NCBI GenBank assembly: GCA_018369015.1
Contig: JAGZDD010000114.1
Coordinates: 1 to 12,284, forward strand
DNA from: Clostridiales bacterium
GTDB taxonomy: Bacteria > Bacillota > Clostridia > Lachnospirales > Lachnospiraceae
Reading direction: 5' to 3'
Length of the DNA: 12,284 bases
How positions within the stretch are numbered: position 1 is the stretch's first letter; the number at the start of each line of letters is the position of its first letter. Positions 6,916 through 12,284 of the stretch are shown one piece after another. The notes below the pieces were generated by a model. The model saw nothing but the letters and a program-made list of their open reading frames with translations, was not told the DNA's origin and did no database searches. The translations under genes were made by a program, and so were the position numbers.

Positions 6916-7392
6916 TTACTTTTTTTCTGCACCAGAATTATCGGATGTACCGTCATGGTTCTGATTTACAGCCTGATCAGCAACCTGCAAGCCTTTGATA
7001 AGAATTTGCGGAACCTTAAAGCCGGCTTCAACAAAGTTTTCACAGATGGAACGCAGTTCGTTTATAACCAGCGACGCAAGGACAAACCAGCCAATGAGTG
7101 TCGTTATCTGCAAATTTATGTCAAGTACAGCGCCGATTTCCATAAAAACGGCTCCGGCGCCGAAGGCGGCCGCAATCATAAGCCAATAGCCCAGCTTTTT
7201 TAAAATACCTTTTAATCCGGCAATAGAGTTTTCTTTGTGATTAATCCGGCTTTTTAGCCAGCCAGTAAGCCAGTCAATGACATTAAAAAGAAGAAAAATC
7301 GCAAAAAGCGGCCAGTGTTTTCCTAAAACAGTTCCTAAAAGTGCGATACATCCGCCGACAAGCGCGTTGTAAGTATCAATGATTTTATCCAT
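6916..7392 (-). CDS. Phage-type holin (Phage_holin_4 / TcdE-like family)
   Basis: The ATG at 7392 follows a near-perfect AAAGGAGGTGA ribosome site, suggesting high expression. The 158-residue product has three or so membrane segments: FAIFLLFNVIDWLTGWL, LGYWLMIAAAFGAGAVFMEI and TLIGWFVLASLVINEL, with the DWLTGWLKSRI turn and basic GLKGILKKLGYW segment that mark holins of the TcdE/phage holin 4 type. The C-terminus is polar and charged (NQNHDGTSDNSGAEKK). Such proteins form pores in the inner membrane; besides phage lysis, TcdE-like members release large clostridial toxins and UviB-like ones bacteriocins. No other phage gene is nearby. It lies 64 bp after the sigma gene with no promoter between, so the two are probably co-transcribed. 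Confidence 0.85.
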   Translation of the reverse strand: MDKIIDTYNALVGGCIALLGTVLGKHWPLFAIFLLFNVIDWLTGWLKSRINHKENSIAGLKGILKKLGYWLMIAAAFGAGAVFMEIGAVLDINLQITTLIGWFVLASLVINELRSICENFVEAGFKVPQILIKGLQVADQAVNQNHDGTSDNSGAEKK

Positions 7393-7456
7393 ATCGAATC
7401 ACCTCCTTTCCTCTGTCTGTCGGATTTTTAACGGCATCTGGTTCTTCCCCTGCTTT

Positions 7457-8047
7457 TTACTGGCTGTCCTTTTTCTGGCGGACAGGTGGCTTGTTGCGGC
7501 AGTTTGTCTCAGGTATAAGCTGCTTTTTAAGTTCCTTTTGTATGCTTTGCCGTGCCTTATGGACGTATTGCCTGGATATATGCAGCTCTCTGGCGATTTC
7601 CATACAGGACAGCCCGCCAAGGAGCCCCTTAAAAATCGCCTGCTTTCGCGGCGAAAGCTTTTGACTAAAAGTACGAAGAAAAATGGCCAGTTCAGTGACC
7701 GCTGTGGTATCCTCTGACAACAGATGGCTGACAGGAAGGCGAAGCTCTGGATCATCTCCGAGTAAATCTTCATCGGGTTTCTGATCCTTTAAACAGATAT
7801 ATTTGTTTAAAATTGCTTTTTTAAAATAGGCCAGACACTTTGCTTCAACAGAGTAGTCTGGGATATTTTGAGTACATTCGATGAGTGTTATTGAAAATTC
7901 CTGGTAAGCATCTTCACGGTCACAATACGGAAATTTGTGGGCGTATTTTCGCAGCAGCGGTGACATTTTACAAATGATTTTTTCCATAGCCTCGGGATCA
8001 CTGTGGTGATACTGTTCTATATAGGCAGATAAAAGTTTGGTGTCCAT
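7457..8047 (-). CDS. Small sigma-70 family RNA polymerase sigma factor (TcdR/UviA-like group)
   Basis: The ATG at 8047 follows AGGGGG at good spacing. The 196-residue product has region 2 at about residues 25-62 (KMSPLLRKYAHKFPYCDRED then AYQEFSITLIECTQ) and region 4 at about 130-176 (LSPRKQAIFKGLLGGLSCME, then the recognition helix in HISRQYVHKARQSI). Regions 1 and 3 are absent. This two-domain plan, next to a holin, matches the group of TcdR, BotR, TetR and UviA, which switch on toxin or bacteriocin genes in clostridia. Its own upstream region carries TTTACA and an AT-rich -10 box (8070-8098), shared with two other genes here, so it probably activates itself. The tail beyond residue 180 is Lys/Pro-rich. 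A conjugative-element or late-phage sigma factor is an alternative origin. Confidence 0.8.
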   Translation of the reverse strand: MDTKLLSAYIEQYHHSDPEAMEKIICKMSPLLRKYAHKFPYCDREDAYQEFSITLIECTQNIPDYSVEAKCLAYFKKAILNKYICLKDQKPDEDLLGDDPELRLPVSHLLSEDTTAVTELAIFLRTFSQKLSPRKQAIFKGLLGGLSCMEIARELHISRQYVHKARQSIQKELKKQLIPETNCRNKPPVRQKKDSQ

Positions 8048-8069
8048 AGAAAAACCCCCTTTTCTGAAT

Positions 8070-8098
8070 TAAAAAGGGAAATTTTTATGAAATGTAAA
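8070..8098 (-). promoter_or_regulatory. Putative autoregulated promoter of the sigma-holin unit
   Basis: On the minus strand, CGTTTACATTTC holds TTTACA (8093-8098), and 17 bp further on comes TTTTTA (8070-8075). The 10-base core GTTTACATTT is identical to those before the SH3-like gene and the peptidoglycan-binding gene. The leader to the sigma ATG would be only about 15 bases, so the ribosome site lies almost at the transcript start. Confidence 0.5.
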
Positions 8099-8116
8099 CG
8101 AATAGAAGAAAAAAAT

Positions 8117-8132
8117 GACTAAAAACATAGTC
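8117..8132. promoter_or_regulatory. BlaI/MecI-type operator, site 3, between the sigma gene and a short ORF
   Basis: GACTAAA-AA-CATAGTC keeps the 7-2-7 layout and the GACTA/TAGTC outer bases of the other sites. It lies 18 bp upstream of the -35 box of the sigma promoter on one strand, and just before the ribosome site of a short ORF at 8150 on the other. It could therefore act on either. Confidence 0.45.
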
Positions 8133-8149
8133 GTTTGAGGTGAAAAATA

Positions 8150-8317
8150 ATGTCTCACCGTTGGGATAAAAGAATTACCGAAGCGATGAGACAAGATGAC
8201 ACTACAAAAATAAAAAAACGATTTAAAGTTATGGTGTCTTTTGGTCATTGGAGCTGTTTAAAAGCTTTTCAGCAATTTGTAATAGTAACAAAAGCGTATC
8301 TGTCGGAAGCTGCCTGA
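8150..8317 (+). CDS. Possible short ORF, 55 residues, unrecognised
   Basis: An ATG stands seven bases after GAGGTG and directly downstream of operator site 3. The product is basic at the start (MSHRWDKRITEAMRQDDTTK) and not similar to anything I recognise; no signal peptide or membrane segment is seen. Its second half overlaps, tail to tail, the end of the XRE gene on the other strand, so from about 8229 its sequence is probably antisense to real coding DNA. It may be a true small protein, or the start of a gene cut off when the XRE gene arrived. No clear -10/-35 pair was found. Confidence 0.3.
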   Translation: MSHRWDKRITEAMRQDDTTKIKKRFKVMVSFGHWSCLKAFQQFVIVTKAYLSEAA

Positions 8318-8576
8318 GCTTATCATTAATAATCTGGATTTCCATAGAATCTGTTCCCTGGCTAAACAGGGCGGCAAATGGAATATGAAAATATTCTGCT
8401 ATGGCGACAAGAGTGTCTAAAGGCGGGCTGATTTTATTATCCATAACCTTTTGAATATAACTTTCGGATTTACCAATATCAAGGCTTAATGTGCGCATTG
8501 ACAGATGATTTTCCAGAAGCAGCTTATTTAAGTTGGCCTGAAAATTTTCACTAATTGTTTTTTCTTTTGTTTCCAT
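8229..8576 (-). CDS. XRE-family helix-turn-helix regulator
   Basis: The ATG at 8576 follows AAGGAGAA at normal spacing. The 115-residue product has a Cro/C1-type helix-turn-helix at about residues 12-70 (NLNKLLLENHLSMRTLSLDI, then KSESYIQKVMDNKISPPLDT and LVAIAEYFHIPFAALF). A Leu-rich C-terminal helix (LRQLPTDTLLLLLQIAEKLL) probably serves dimerisation. A TATAAT box lies upstream at 8600-8605 on the minus strand, with no good -35 partner. It sits between the sigma/holin cassette and the BlaI/M56 pair, so it could regulate either; no operator for it was identified. Confidence 0.8.
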   Translation of the reverse strand: METKEKTISENFQANLNKLLLENHLSMRTLSLDIGKSESYIQKVMDNKISPPLDTLVAIAEYFHIPFAALFSQGTDSMEIQIINDKLRQLPTDTLLLLLQIAEKLLNSSNDQKTP

Positions 8577-8699
8577 AACATTCTCCTTAACATGTAATTA
8601 TTATAAGTAAAAATGAAATACAGGGTTGCGATTTTAAATATATAAAACAAATATAAATAGAGATTTAAAATATCTGTTTTGGGAAAATATGGAAGAATG

Positions 8700-8728
8700 T
8701 TGTCAAAAGGTGACAAATGTAGTATTCT
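8700..8728 (+). promoter_or_regulatory. Sigma-A promoter of the BlaI-M56 unit
   Basis: TTGTCA (8700-8705), a 17-bp spacer and TATTCT (8723-8728) fit a housekeeping promoter. A BlaI-type half-site overlaps its spacer and -10 box, and a second dyad lies just downstream, as expected for autorepression. The leader to the GTG at 8836 is about 100 bases with no obvious riboswitch fold. Confidence 0.55.
8709..8724. promoter_or_regulatory. BlaI/MecI-type operator, site 4a (over the blaI promoter)
   Basis: GGTGACA-AA-TGTAGTA has a right half identical to the classic TGTAGTA and a left half sharing only ACA with TACTACA. It lies across the spacer and the start of the -10 box. Confidence 0.5.
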
Positions 8729-8734
8729 ATATGT

Positions 8735-8750
8735 GACGACAAATTTAGAC
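8735..8750. promoter_or_regulatory. BlaI/MecI-type operator, site 4b (downstream of the blaI promoter)
   Basis: GACGACA-AA-TTTAGAC has the 7-2-7 layout; each half differs by one base from GACTACA or GACTAAA. The 26-bp step from site 4a would place two dimers on about the same face of the helix. Paired dyads are normal at bla and mec control regions. Confidence 0.5.
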
Positions 8751-8835
8751 GCATTGAGATAGCCTTATATATTTCAGGGATGTGGTACAGCTATATCCTC
8801 GAAATAGCAGAAATGGCCAAAAGGAGGAGATTAAA

Positions 8836-9231
8836 GTGGAAGAAGAATTAAGCTGGGGCCGGGAACTGAGTGCCTGCGAAACGTTAATTATGAAAGCTGT
8901 TTGGGATGCACAGGAGGATATTTCATTAATGGAACTAAAAAGTGTTTTAAAGGACCGGTTTGGAAAAGATTATTCGAGAACGACTGTCAGTACGTTTTTA
9001 CTGCGCCTGTCCGAAAAGGGCTTTGTGAAAACCTACCGAAATGGGAAAAACTCTTATATTCATCCGATAAAAAAAGAAGAAGACTATAAAAATAGCTTAA
9101 TGAACAGGGAAATGGATTTCTGGTTTGGCGGCCGGCCGTCGGCTCTGGTTGCATCGCTGTACAGCGACGGCCAGATTTCCCGCGAGGATGCTGATGAGAT
9201 AAGGAAGGTTTTAGATGGATTTGAGGATTGA
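8836..9231 (+). CDS. BlaI/MecI/CopY-family transcriptional repressor
   Basis: A GTG at 8836, eight bases after AAAGGAGG, gives 131 residues, the normal family size; the open frame upstream to 8782 has no ribosome site. The winged-helix domain covers about residues 1-75: SACETLIMKAVWDAQEDISL, then the recognition region YSRTTVSTFLLRLSEKGFVK and wing residues TYRNGKNSYIHP. The C-terminal helices (DGQISREDADEIRKVLDGFE) form the dimer part. Family members bind dyads at promoters and are cleaved or released when the partner M56 protease senses its signal. The partner is encoded next, overlapping by 17 bp. It is the natural candidate to bind the GACTACA-type dyads at 1028, 4908, 8117 and 8709-8750. 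Confidence 0.9.
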   Translation: MEEELSWGRELSACETLIMKAVWDAQEDISLMELKSVLKDRFGKDYSRTTVSTFLLRLSEKGFVKTYRNGKNSYIHPIKKEEDYKNSLMNREMDFWFGGRPSALVASLYSDGQISREDADEIRKVLDGFED

Positions 9232-10573
9232 ACTTGTAGGAATGCTTTTGCTGACGAGCCTGACCGGAAGTATAGCGCTGCTTTTGTGGAAGGTGCTTGG
9301 CTTTGCGTTTAAGCGTATAGGACATTTGCATTGGTACTATAGCTTACTTAAAGGCGTGGTTCTTCTTTTCCTTGTTCCGGCGGCGCCGGTGCTGCTGATT
9401 TATACCGCACAAAAATACCAGATGTGGCGCGGCATATTATTTTCAGCGACCCCGCTGCTCGTGCAGGTGAGCCGCTGCTTTCTTGCATTATGGCTCTTAG
9501 GCTGCGCCTTAGTATGCGTGAAATATATGCTTGAAATGCGGCATCAGAAACATTTGTGCCGTGCCTGTATTTGTGTCGAATTAGATAAGAGGGAGCTTCT
9601 GGACGAGATATGCCAAAAGCTGGGGATGAATCCGAAGCGGTTTGGCTTGCTTCAAAATTACGGGATAACCTCACCGGTACTTAAGGGAATTTTCAGGCCG
9701 CAGATTATTTTACCGGCAGACAATTTTTCCAAAGAAGCATTAAGCGTGATTTTTATCCATGAACTGACCCATGCGGCCCACAAGGATATTTTGTGGAAGC
9801 ATTTGGCAATTTTTGCAGCGATCACACAGTTTTATAATCCTTTAGTATGGCTTGTTTTTAGAGAGCTCCAGCGTTGGGGAGAATACGCCTGTGATGCCAG
9901 CGCCTGTGAACTGTCGGGCGGGGCGAAAAAATATTTTGGCTGCATTTTGGAAATCGCGGAGCGCAAGGGAATGTCACCGGCTTGTTTTGGCACCCATTTA
10001 ATTGAAGATAAAGCGGAATTATTAAGGAGGGTAAAATTTATGCAGAAAATGAGAAAAACAAAGAAAAAGCCTCTTGTGTGGGTATTGGCTTTGAGCGCCG
10101 TGCTTGTTTTTGGGGCCTCGCTTTCGGTTTTCGCGGCGACGACGGAAACTGCCCGACAGTATGAGAAATGGTTTGACGCGACGGTAGTAATGAATGAGAT
10201 AGAGCCGCCAGCACCCCTTCCACACTATACCGACGATGGCCCGGCTCCGGGGATTATTGTAGAAGAAGACGGATTTGAACAGGTAACTCCGAGAACCGCG
10301 AATATTGAGTGGACAGTGGGAGCAAATACCCAGAAGTCTACAGGGAAATTTTATGTATCTGCCGGGAGTATAATTGCGGTAACAGTATCTATAGAACCAT
10401 CAAATAAGACAGTGAAGGCCGGTGTTATATGGCCGGATGGCACCAGAGATTATGTGACCGGCAGCGGAGTACTCTACGCTCCGTTTACCGCGCCTTCTTC
10501 GGGATATTATAAGGTGTTTGTGGAAAACGGCAATTCAACCTCCGTTACGGTGGAGGGGAGTTATATTGTGTAA
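9215..10573 (+). CDS. M56-family (BlaR1/MecR1-like) membrane metalloprotease sensor with a non-penicillin-binding C-terminal domain
   Basis: The ATG at 9215 follows AAGGAAGG and overlaps the repressor gene by 17 bp. Of 452 residues, the N-terminal part has three membrane segments (about 8-30, 40-64, 82-106). A cytoplasmic zinc protease domain follows: HELTH at 182-186 gives the two zinc histidines and catalytic Glu, and E223 in WGEYACDASA is the expected third ligand. A fourth membrane segment lies at 287-308. The outer part (about 310-452) lacks the penicillin-binding domain and SxxK/SxN motifs of true BlaR1. Instead it has a short acidic/Pro linker and a roughly 90-residue beta-sandwich-like domain ending GYYKVFVENGNSTSVTVEGS. 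It probably senses an envelope signal other than, or besides, beta-lactams, and triggers inactivation of the BlaI-type repressor. The signal is unknown. Confidence 0.88.
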   Translation: MDLRIELVGMLLLTSLTGSIALLLWKVLGFAFKRIGHLHWYYSLLKGVVLLFLVPAAPVLLIYTAQKYQMWRGILFSATPLLVQVSRCFLALWLLGCALVCVKYMLEMRHQKHLCRACICVELDKRELLDEICQKLGMNPKRFGLLQNYGITSPVLKGIFRPQIILPADNFSKEALSVIFIHELTHAAHKDILWKHLAIFAAITQFYNPLVWLVFRELQRWGEYACDASACELSGGAKKYFGCILEIAERKGMSPACFGTHLIEDKAELLRRVKFMQKMRKTKKKPLVWVLALSAVLVFGASLSVFAATTETARQYEKWFDATVVMNEIEPPAPLPHYTDDGPAPGIIVEEDGFEQVTPRTANIEWTVGANTQKSTGKFYVSAGSIIAVTVSIEPSNKTVKAGVIWPDGTRDYVTGSGVLYAPFTAPSSGYYKVFVENGNSTSVTVEGSYIV

Positions 10574-10577
10574 GGTA

Positions 10578-10603
10578 TATAGGAGGGCGCAGGCCCTCTT
10601 ATA
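10578..10603 (+). terminator. Hairpin after the M56 gene, weak terminator candidate
   Basis: An 11-bp stem (TATAGGAGGGC with GCCCTCTTATA, one G-U pair) closes a GCAG tetraloop, five bases after the stop codon. It is followed by an A-run instead of a T-run, so termination may be partial or need a factor. Confidence 0.5.
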
Positions 10604-10616
10604 AAAAAAATAATAC

Positions 10617-10640
10617 GACTACAAAAAGCGTTATATAGTT
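10617..10640. promoter_or_regulatory. Degenerate BlaI/MecI-type site 5 upstream of the small membrane protein
   Basis: A perfect left half GACTACA is followed by a right half TATAGTT that is 8 bp too far away, as if the dyad had been split by an insertion. Position relative to the ribosome site at 10646 matches sites 2 and 3, so it is probably a former or weakened operator. Confidence 0.3.
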
Positions 10641-10841
10641 GTTTTAAGGGGATTTTTATGAAATAAGGAAAAGATTAGTAAAATATATGGATTAGGTTTG
10701 GGTGTGAATAAAAAGGTTGAATTAAAAAATAAAGTTGTATTGCCTGTAAGCAGGGCTTATAATGATTCTGTTAAAAGATATTTTGAAGAACAGCGTTTTA
10801 TGATGAACGGATATATAATTAAAAAAACGGAGAGTGAAAAA

Positions 10842-11228
10842 ATGATAATAATGGTCTGGATATTTATAGGTATTGGAATCTATATGCTATTAATGCTTAT
10901 TTTATCTGGTTTAATATGGAGTTCTCGCAAAAGAATATCGTTGGTGGCCTATATTGTTTTAGTAATTTTATTAATCCTTCTTCATTTGGTAAATGATTAT
11001 CAATGTTCATATTTGAATAAAAGAAGCATAGCTATAGGAGATTTGGCATTAAGTCATACGGCTTTGTTGTATAAAATAAAGGGAAGTATTACTTTTTTTA
11101 TGCTCATTTTAAGCGCACCGCTCAGAGTTAAGCCGAAGGCAAGAATCTTTTCTAATATTTTGATGGGTATTGTTACAGTAGTAACGGAAATTTCTGCTGT
11201 CCAATTATATCAGCTGATCCACAGTTAA
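10842..11228 (+). CDS. Small four-helix membrane protein, unrecognised; original start probably frameshifted
   Basis: The ATG at 10842 has GGAG nine bases before it and gives 128 residues with about four hydrophobic segments: MVWIFIGIGIYMLLMLILSG, VAYIVLVILLILLHLV, SITFFMLILSA and ILMGIVTVVTEISAVQL. I do not recognise the family. The frame is open much further up, to 10662, through NKEKISKIYGLGLGVNKKVE. A well-placed ATG at 10658 with AAGGGG before it is out of frame with this by one base and stops after two codons (ATG AAA TAA). Removing a single A would give one 190-residue protein starting MNKEKISK. The present product may begin at the TTG at 10698, the GTG at 10704 or the ATG at 10842. 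It lies between the M56 gene and the peptidoglycan-binding gene and may belong to the envelope-stress group. Confidence 0.55.
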   Translation: MIIMVWIFIGIGIYMLLMLILSGLIWSSRKRISLVAYIVLVILLILLHLVNDYQCSYLNKRSIAIGDLALSHTALLYKIKGSITFFMLILSAPLRVKPKARIFSNILMGIVTVVTEISAVQLYQLIHS

Positions 11229-11245
11229 AAAAATTAACAGTCAGG

Positions 11246-11274
11246 TTTACATTTTGAGTTATGAACTCTTTATA
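11246..11274 (+). promoter_or_regulatory. Putative alternative-sigma promoter of the peptidoglycan-binding gene
   Basis: GGTTTACATTTT contains TTTACA (11246-11251); 17 bp on is TTTATA (11269-11274), and CTCTTT overlaps its left edge. TTTACA with CTCTTT is known from TcdR-read toxin promoters. The 10-base core GTTTACATTT is identical to those before the sigma gene and the SH3-like gene. The leader is about 40 bases. Confidence 0.55.
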
Positions 11275-11318
11275 TTTTATATAAGCGTTTATAAAATAAA
11301 AGAAAAGAGGAAAATGAT

Positions 11319-12284
11319 ATGGATGAAATGGTATTAAAAACTCAAAAGTGGTTAAACCAGACTTATGGAAATGATTCACGTTACAATTATGTTTCAGAAG
11401 ATGGGCAAACCGGGTGGAAAACGATTTATGGCTTGATTAGGGCGCTGCAAATTGAACTGGGAATATCTGTGACTGCAGATAATTTTGGCCCGTCAACACA
11501 GGCGAAATTTTCTGCACGATGGCCGAATGGCATTGTTCAGCAGGCAGATGAAGCGCCGGAGGAAGACAACGTATATGCAATTATTCAAGGCGCGCTGTGG
11601 TGTAAAGGTTATAGTACGGGTAATTATGAAATTACCAGGCATTTTTATTCGGGAACCGGCGGCGCTGTTATTGCATTAAAGTCAGATGCTTTAGGAATTG
11701 ATATTATGCCGCATAATTCTACGGTAACATTAAATCTTATGATAGCGCTGCTGTCAATGAACCAGTATGTTTTATTGGATAGTCTCGGGGGCACAGAAGC
11801 GATTAGAACGATACAGCAGACACTCAACAGAGAGTATGAAGCTTATGTCGGATTGATGCCGACGGATGGCCTGTATGGCCGTGAGATGAATAAGGCATTA
11901 ATTAAAGTGCTTCAGGCAATCGAAGGATTATCACCATCCGAAGCCAATGGGAATTTTGGCCCGACAACAAAAAGCCTTTGCCCAATTATCCCGCCTGATG
12001 ACAATACAGAAGCGATTAAGCTGTTAAAATATGCGTTGATATGTAATGGCACGGCGCTTTTTGATACAAATGATACATGGAGTGTAATTTTGCAGCATGA
12101 AGTACAGGTATTCCAGGATCAGATGAAAATTCCGGTGACGGGTGTTGCCGATTTGAACACATGGATGTCACTTTTATTAAGCAGCGGCAATCCAGAGCGG
12201 AACGCAACGGTTTGCGATACAAGATTTGAAATTACTGATCAAAGAGCTGATCAGTTAATTGAAAAAGGATATACGATTGTAGGC
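11319..12284 (+). CDS. Multi-module peptidoglycan-binding protein with an Rv2525c-like glycoside-hydrolase (DUF1906) domain, 5' part
   Basis: The ATG at 11319 has AAGAGG before it; the frame runs off the window after 322 codons. There is no signal peptide. Four modules of about 65 residues resemble peptidoglycan-binding domain 1: 5-66 (WKTIYGLIRALQIELGI, ending NFGPSTQAKF), 84-149, 160-222 (IRTIQQTLNREYEAYVGLMP, ending NFGPTTKSLC) and 229-290 (ILQHEVQVFQDQMKIPVTGV, ending DLNTWMSLLL). From 298, TVCDTRFEITDQRADQLIEK and GYTIVG match the opening of the DUF1906 / Rv2525c-like glycoside-hydrolase-like TIM barrel. The protein probably binds and may cut or remodel the cell wall. Its promoter box is shared with the sigma and SH3-like genes, and lack of a signal peptide fits release through the holin. 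The catalytic residues lie outside the window. Confidence 0.8.
   Translation, partial: MDEMVLKTQKWLNQTYGNDSRYNYVSEDGQTGWKTIYGLIRALQIELGISVTADNFGPSTQAKFSARWPNGIVQQADEAPEEDNVYAIIQGALWCKGYSTGNYEITRHFYSGTGGAVIALKSDALGIDIMPHNSTVTLNLMIALLSMNQYVLLDSLGGTEAIRTIQQTLNREYEAYVGLMPTDGLYGREMNKALIKVLQAIEGLSPSEANGNFGPTTKSLCPIIPPDDNTEAIKLLKYALICNGTALFDTNDTWSVILQHEVQVFQDQMKIPVTGVADLNTWMSLLLSSGNPERNATVCDTRFEITDQRADQLIEKGYTIVG

Noticed and set aside
7379..7773. ORFs over the sigma and holin genes in other frames, including a Leu/Phe-rich plus-strand one at 7379-7717.
   Set aside because: They are shadows: the holin and sigma frames have family motifs and strong ribosome sites, these have neither.
6260..8047. Prophage remnant because of the holin.
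   Set aside because: No structural, integrase or replication gene is near, and the sigma-holin pairing with a shared promoter box fits a toxin- or bacteriocin-type release cassette better; still possible as a distant origin.
10611..10623. TAATACGACTAC resembles the start of a T7 RNA polymerase promoter.
   Set aside because: The match stops after ten bases and lacks the CACTATAG part; the bases belong to a GACTACA half-site seen elsewhere in the window.

Overview
The window looks like an AT-rich chromosome segment from an anaerobic Firmicute of the class Clostridia, most likely a Lachnospiraceae-type gut bacterium. The reasons are AAGGAGG-type ribosome sites, many Lys/Ile-rich lipoproteins and membrane proteins, and a BlaI/M56 pair whose C-terminal sensor is not a penicillin-binding domain. 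It also has a clostridial-style small sigma factor next to a phage-type holin. No tRNA, rRNA, transposase or CRISPR array was seen.

Layout. 1-620: end of a FUSC-type membrane protein, closed by a strong terminator. 621-1087: a GC-rich, hairpin-rich non-coding repeat, then a promoter with a palindromic operator. 1088-3451: an apparent operon of one lipoprotein and two YcxB-like membrane proteins. 3452-4782: two decayed YcxB-like remnants on either side of a minus-strand nucleoside phosphorylase gene. 4944-6200: a second lipoprotein with its own promoter and operator. 6260-8047 (minus strand): an SH3-like protein, a phage-type holin and a small sigma-70 factor. 8150-8576: a doubtful short ORF and a convergent XRE regulator. 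8836-10573: a BlaI/MecI repressor and an M56 (BlaR1-like) metalloprotease. 10658-11228: a small membrane protein whose original start seems to be frameshifted. 11319-end: a protein with four peptidoglycan-binding-like modules and the start of an Rv2525c-like glycoside-hydrolase domain; it runs off the window.

Two regulatory layers can be read directly from the DNA. First, a 16-bp dyad close to GACTACA-N2-TGTAGTC, the architecture of BlaI/MecI operators, lies at or near the start of several plus-strand units: both lipoprotein units, blaI itself, the short ORF and (broken) the small membrane protein. This suggests that the local BlaI/M56 pair controls a local envelope regulon. Second, GTTTACATTT followed 17 bp later by an AT-rich -10 element precedes the sigma gene, the SH3-like gene and the peptidoglycan-binding gene. 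This resembles promoters of the TcdR/BotR/UviA sigma group and suggests that the small sigma factor drives itself, the holin downstream of it, and two proteins without signal peptides that the holin might release.

One BlaI-type site sits about 20 bp upstream of the sigma promoter, so the two layers may be linked: envelope stress, BlaI release, sigma, then holin and wall-binding protein. That link is inference; the motifs and gene identities are seen in the sequence.
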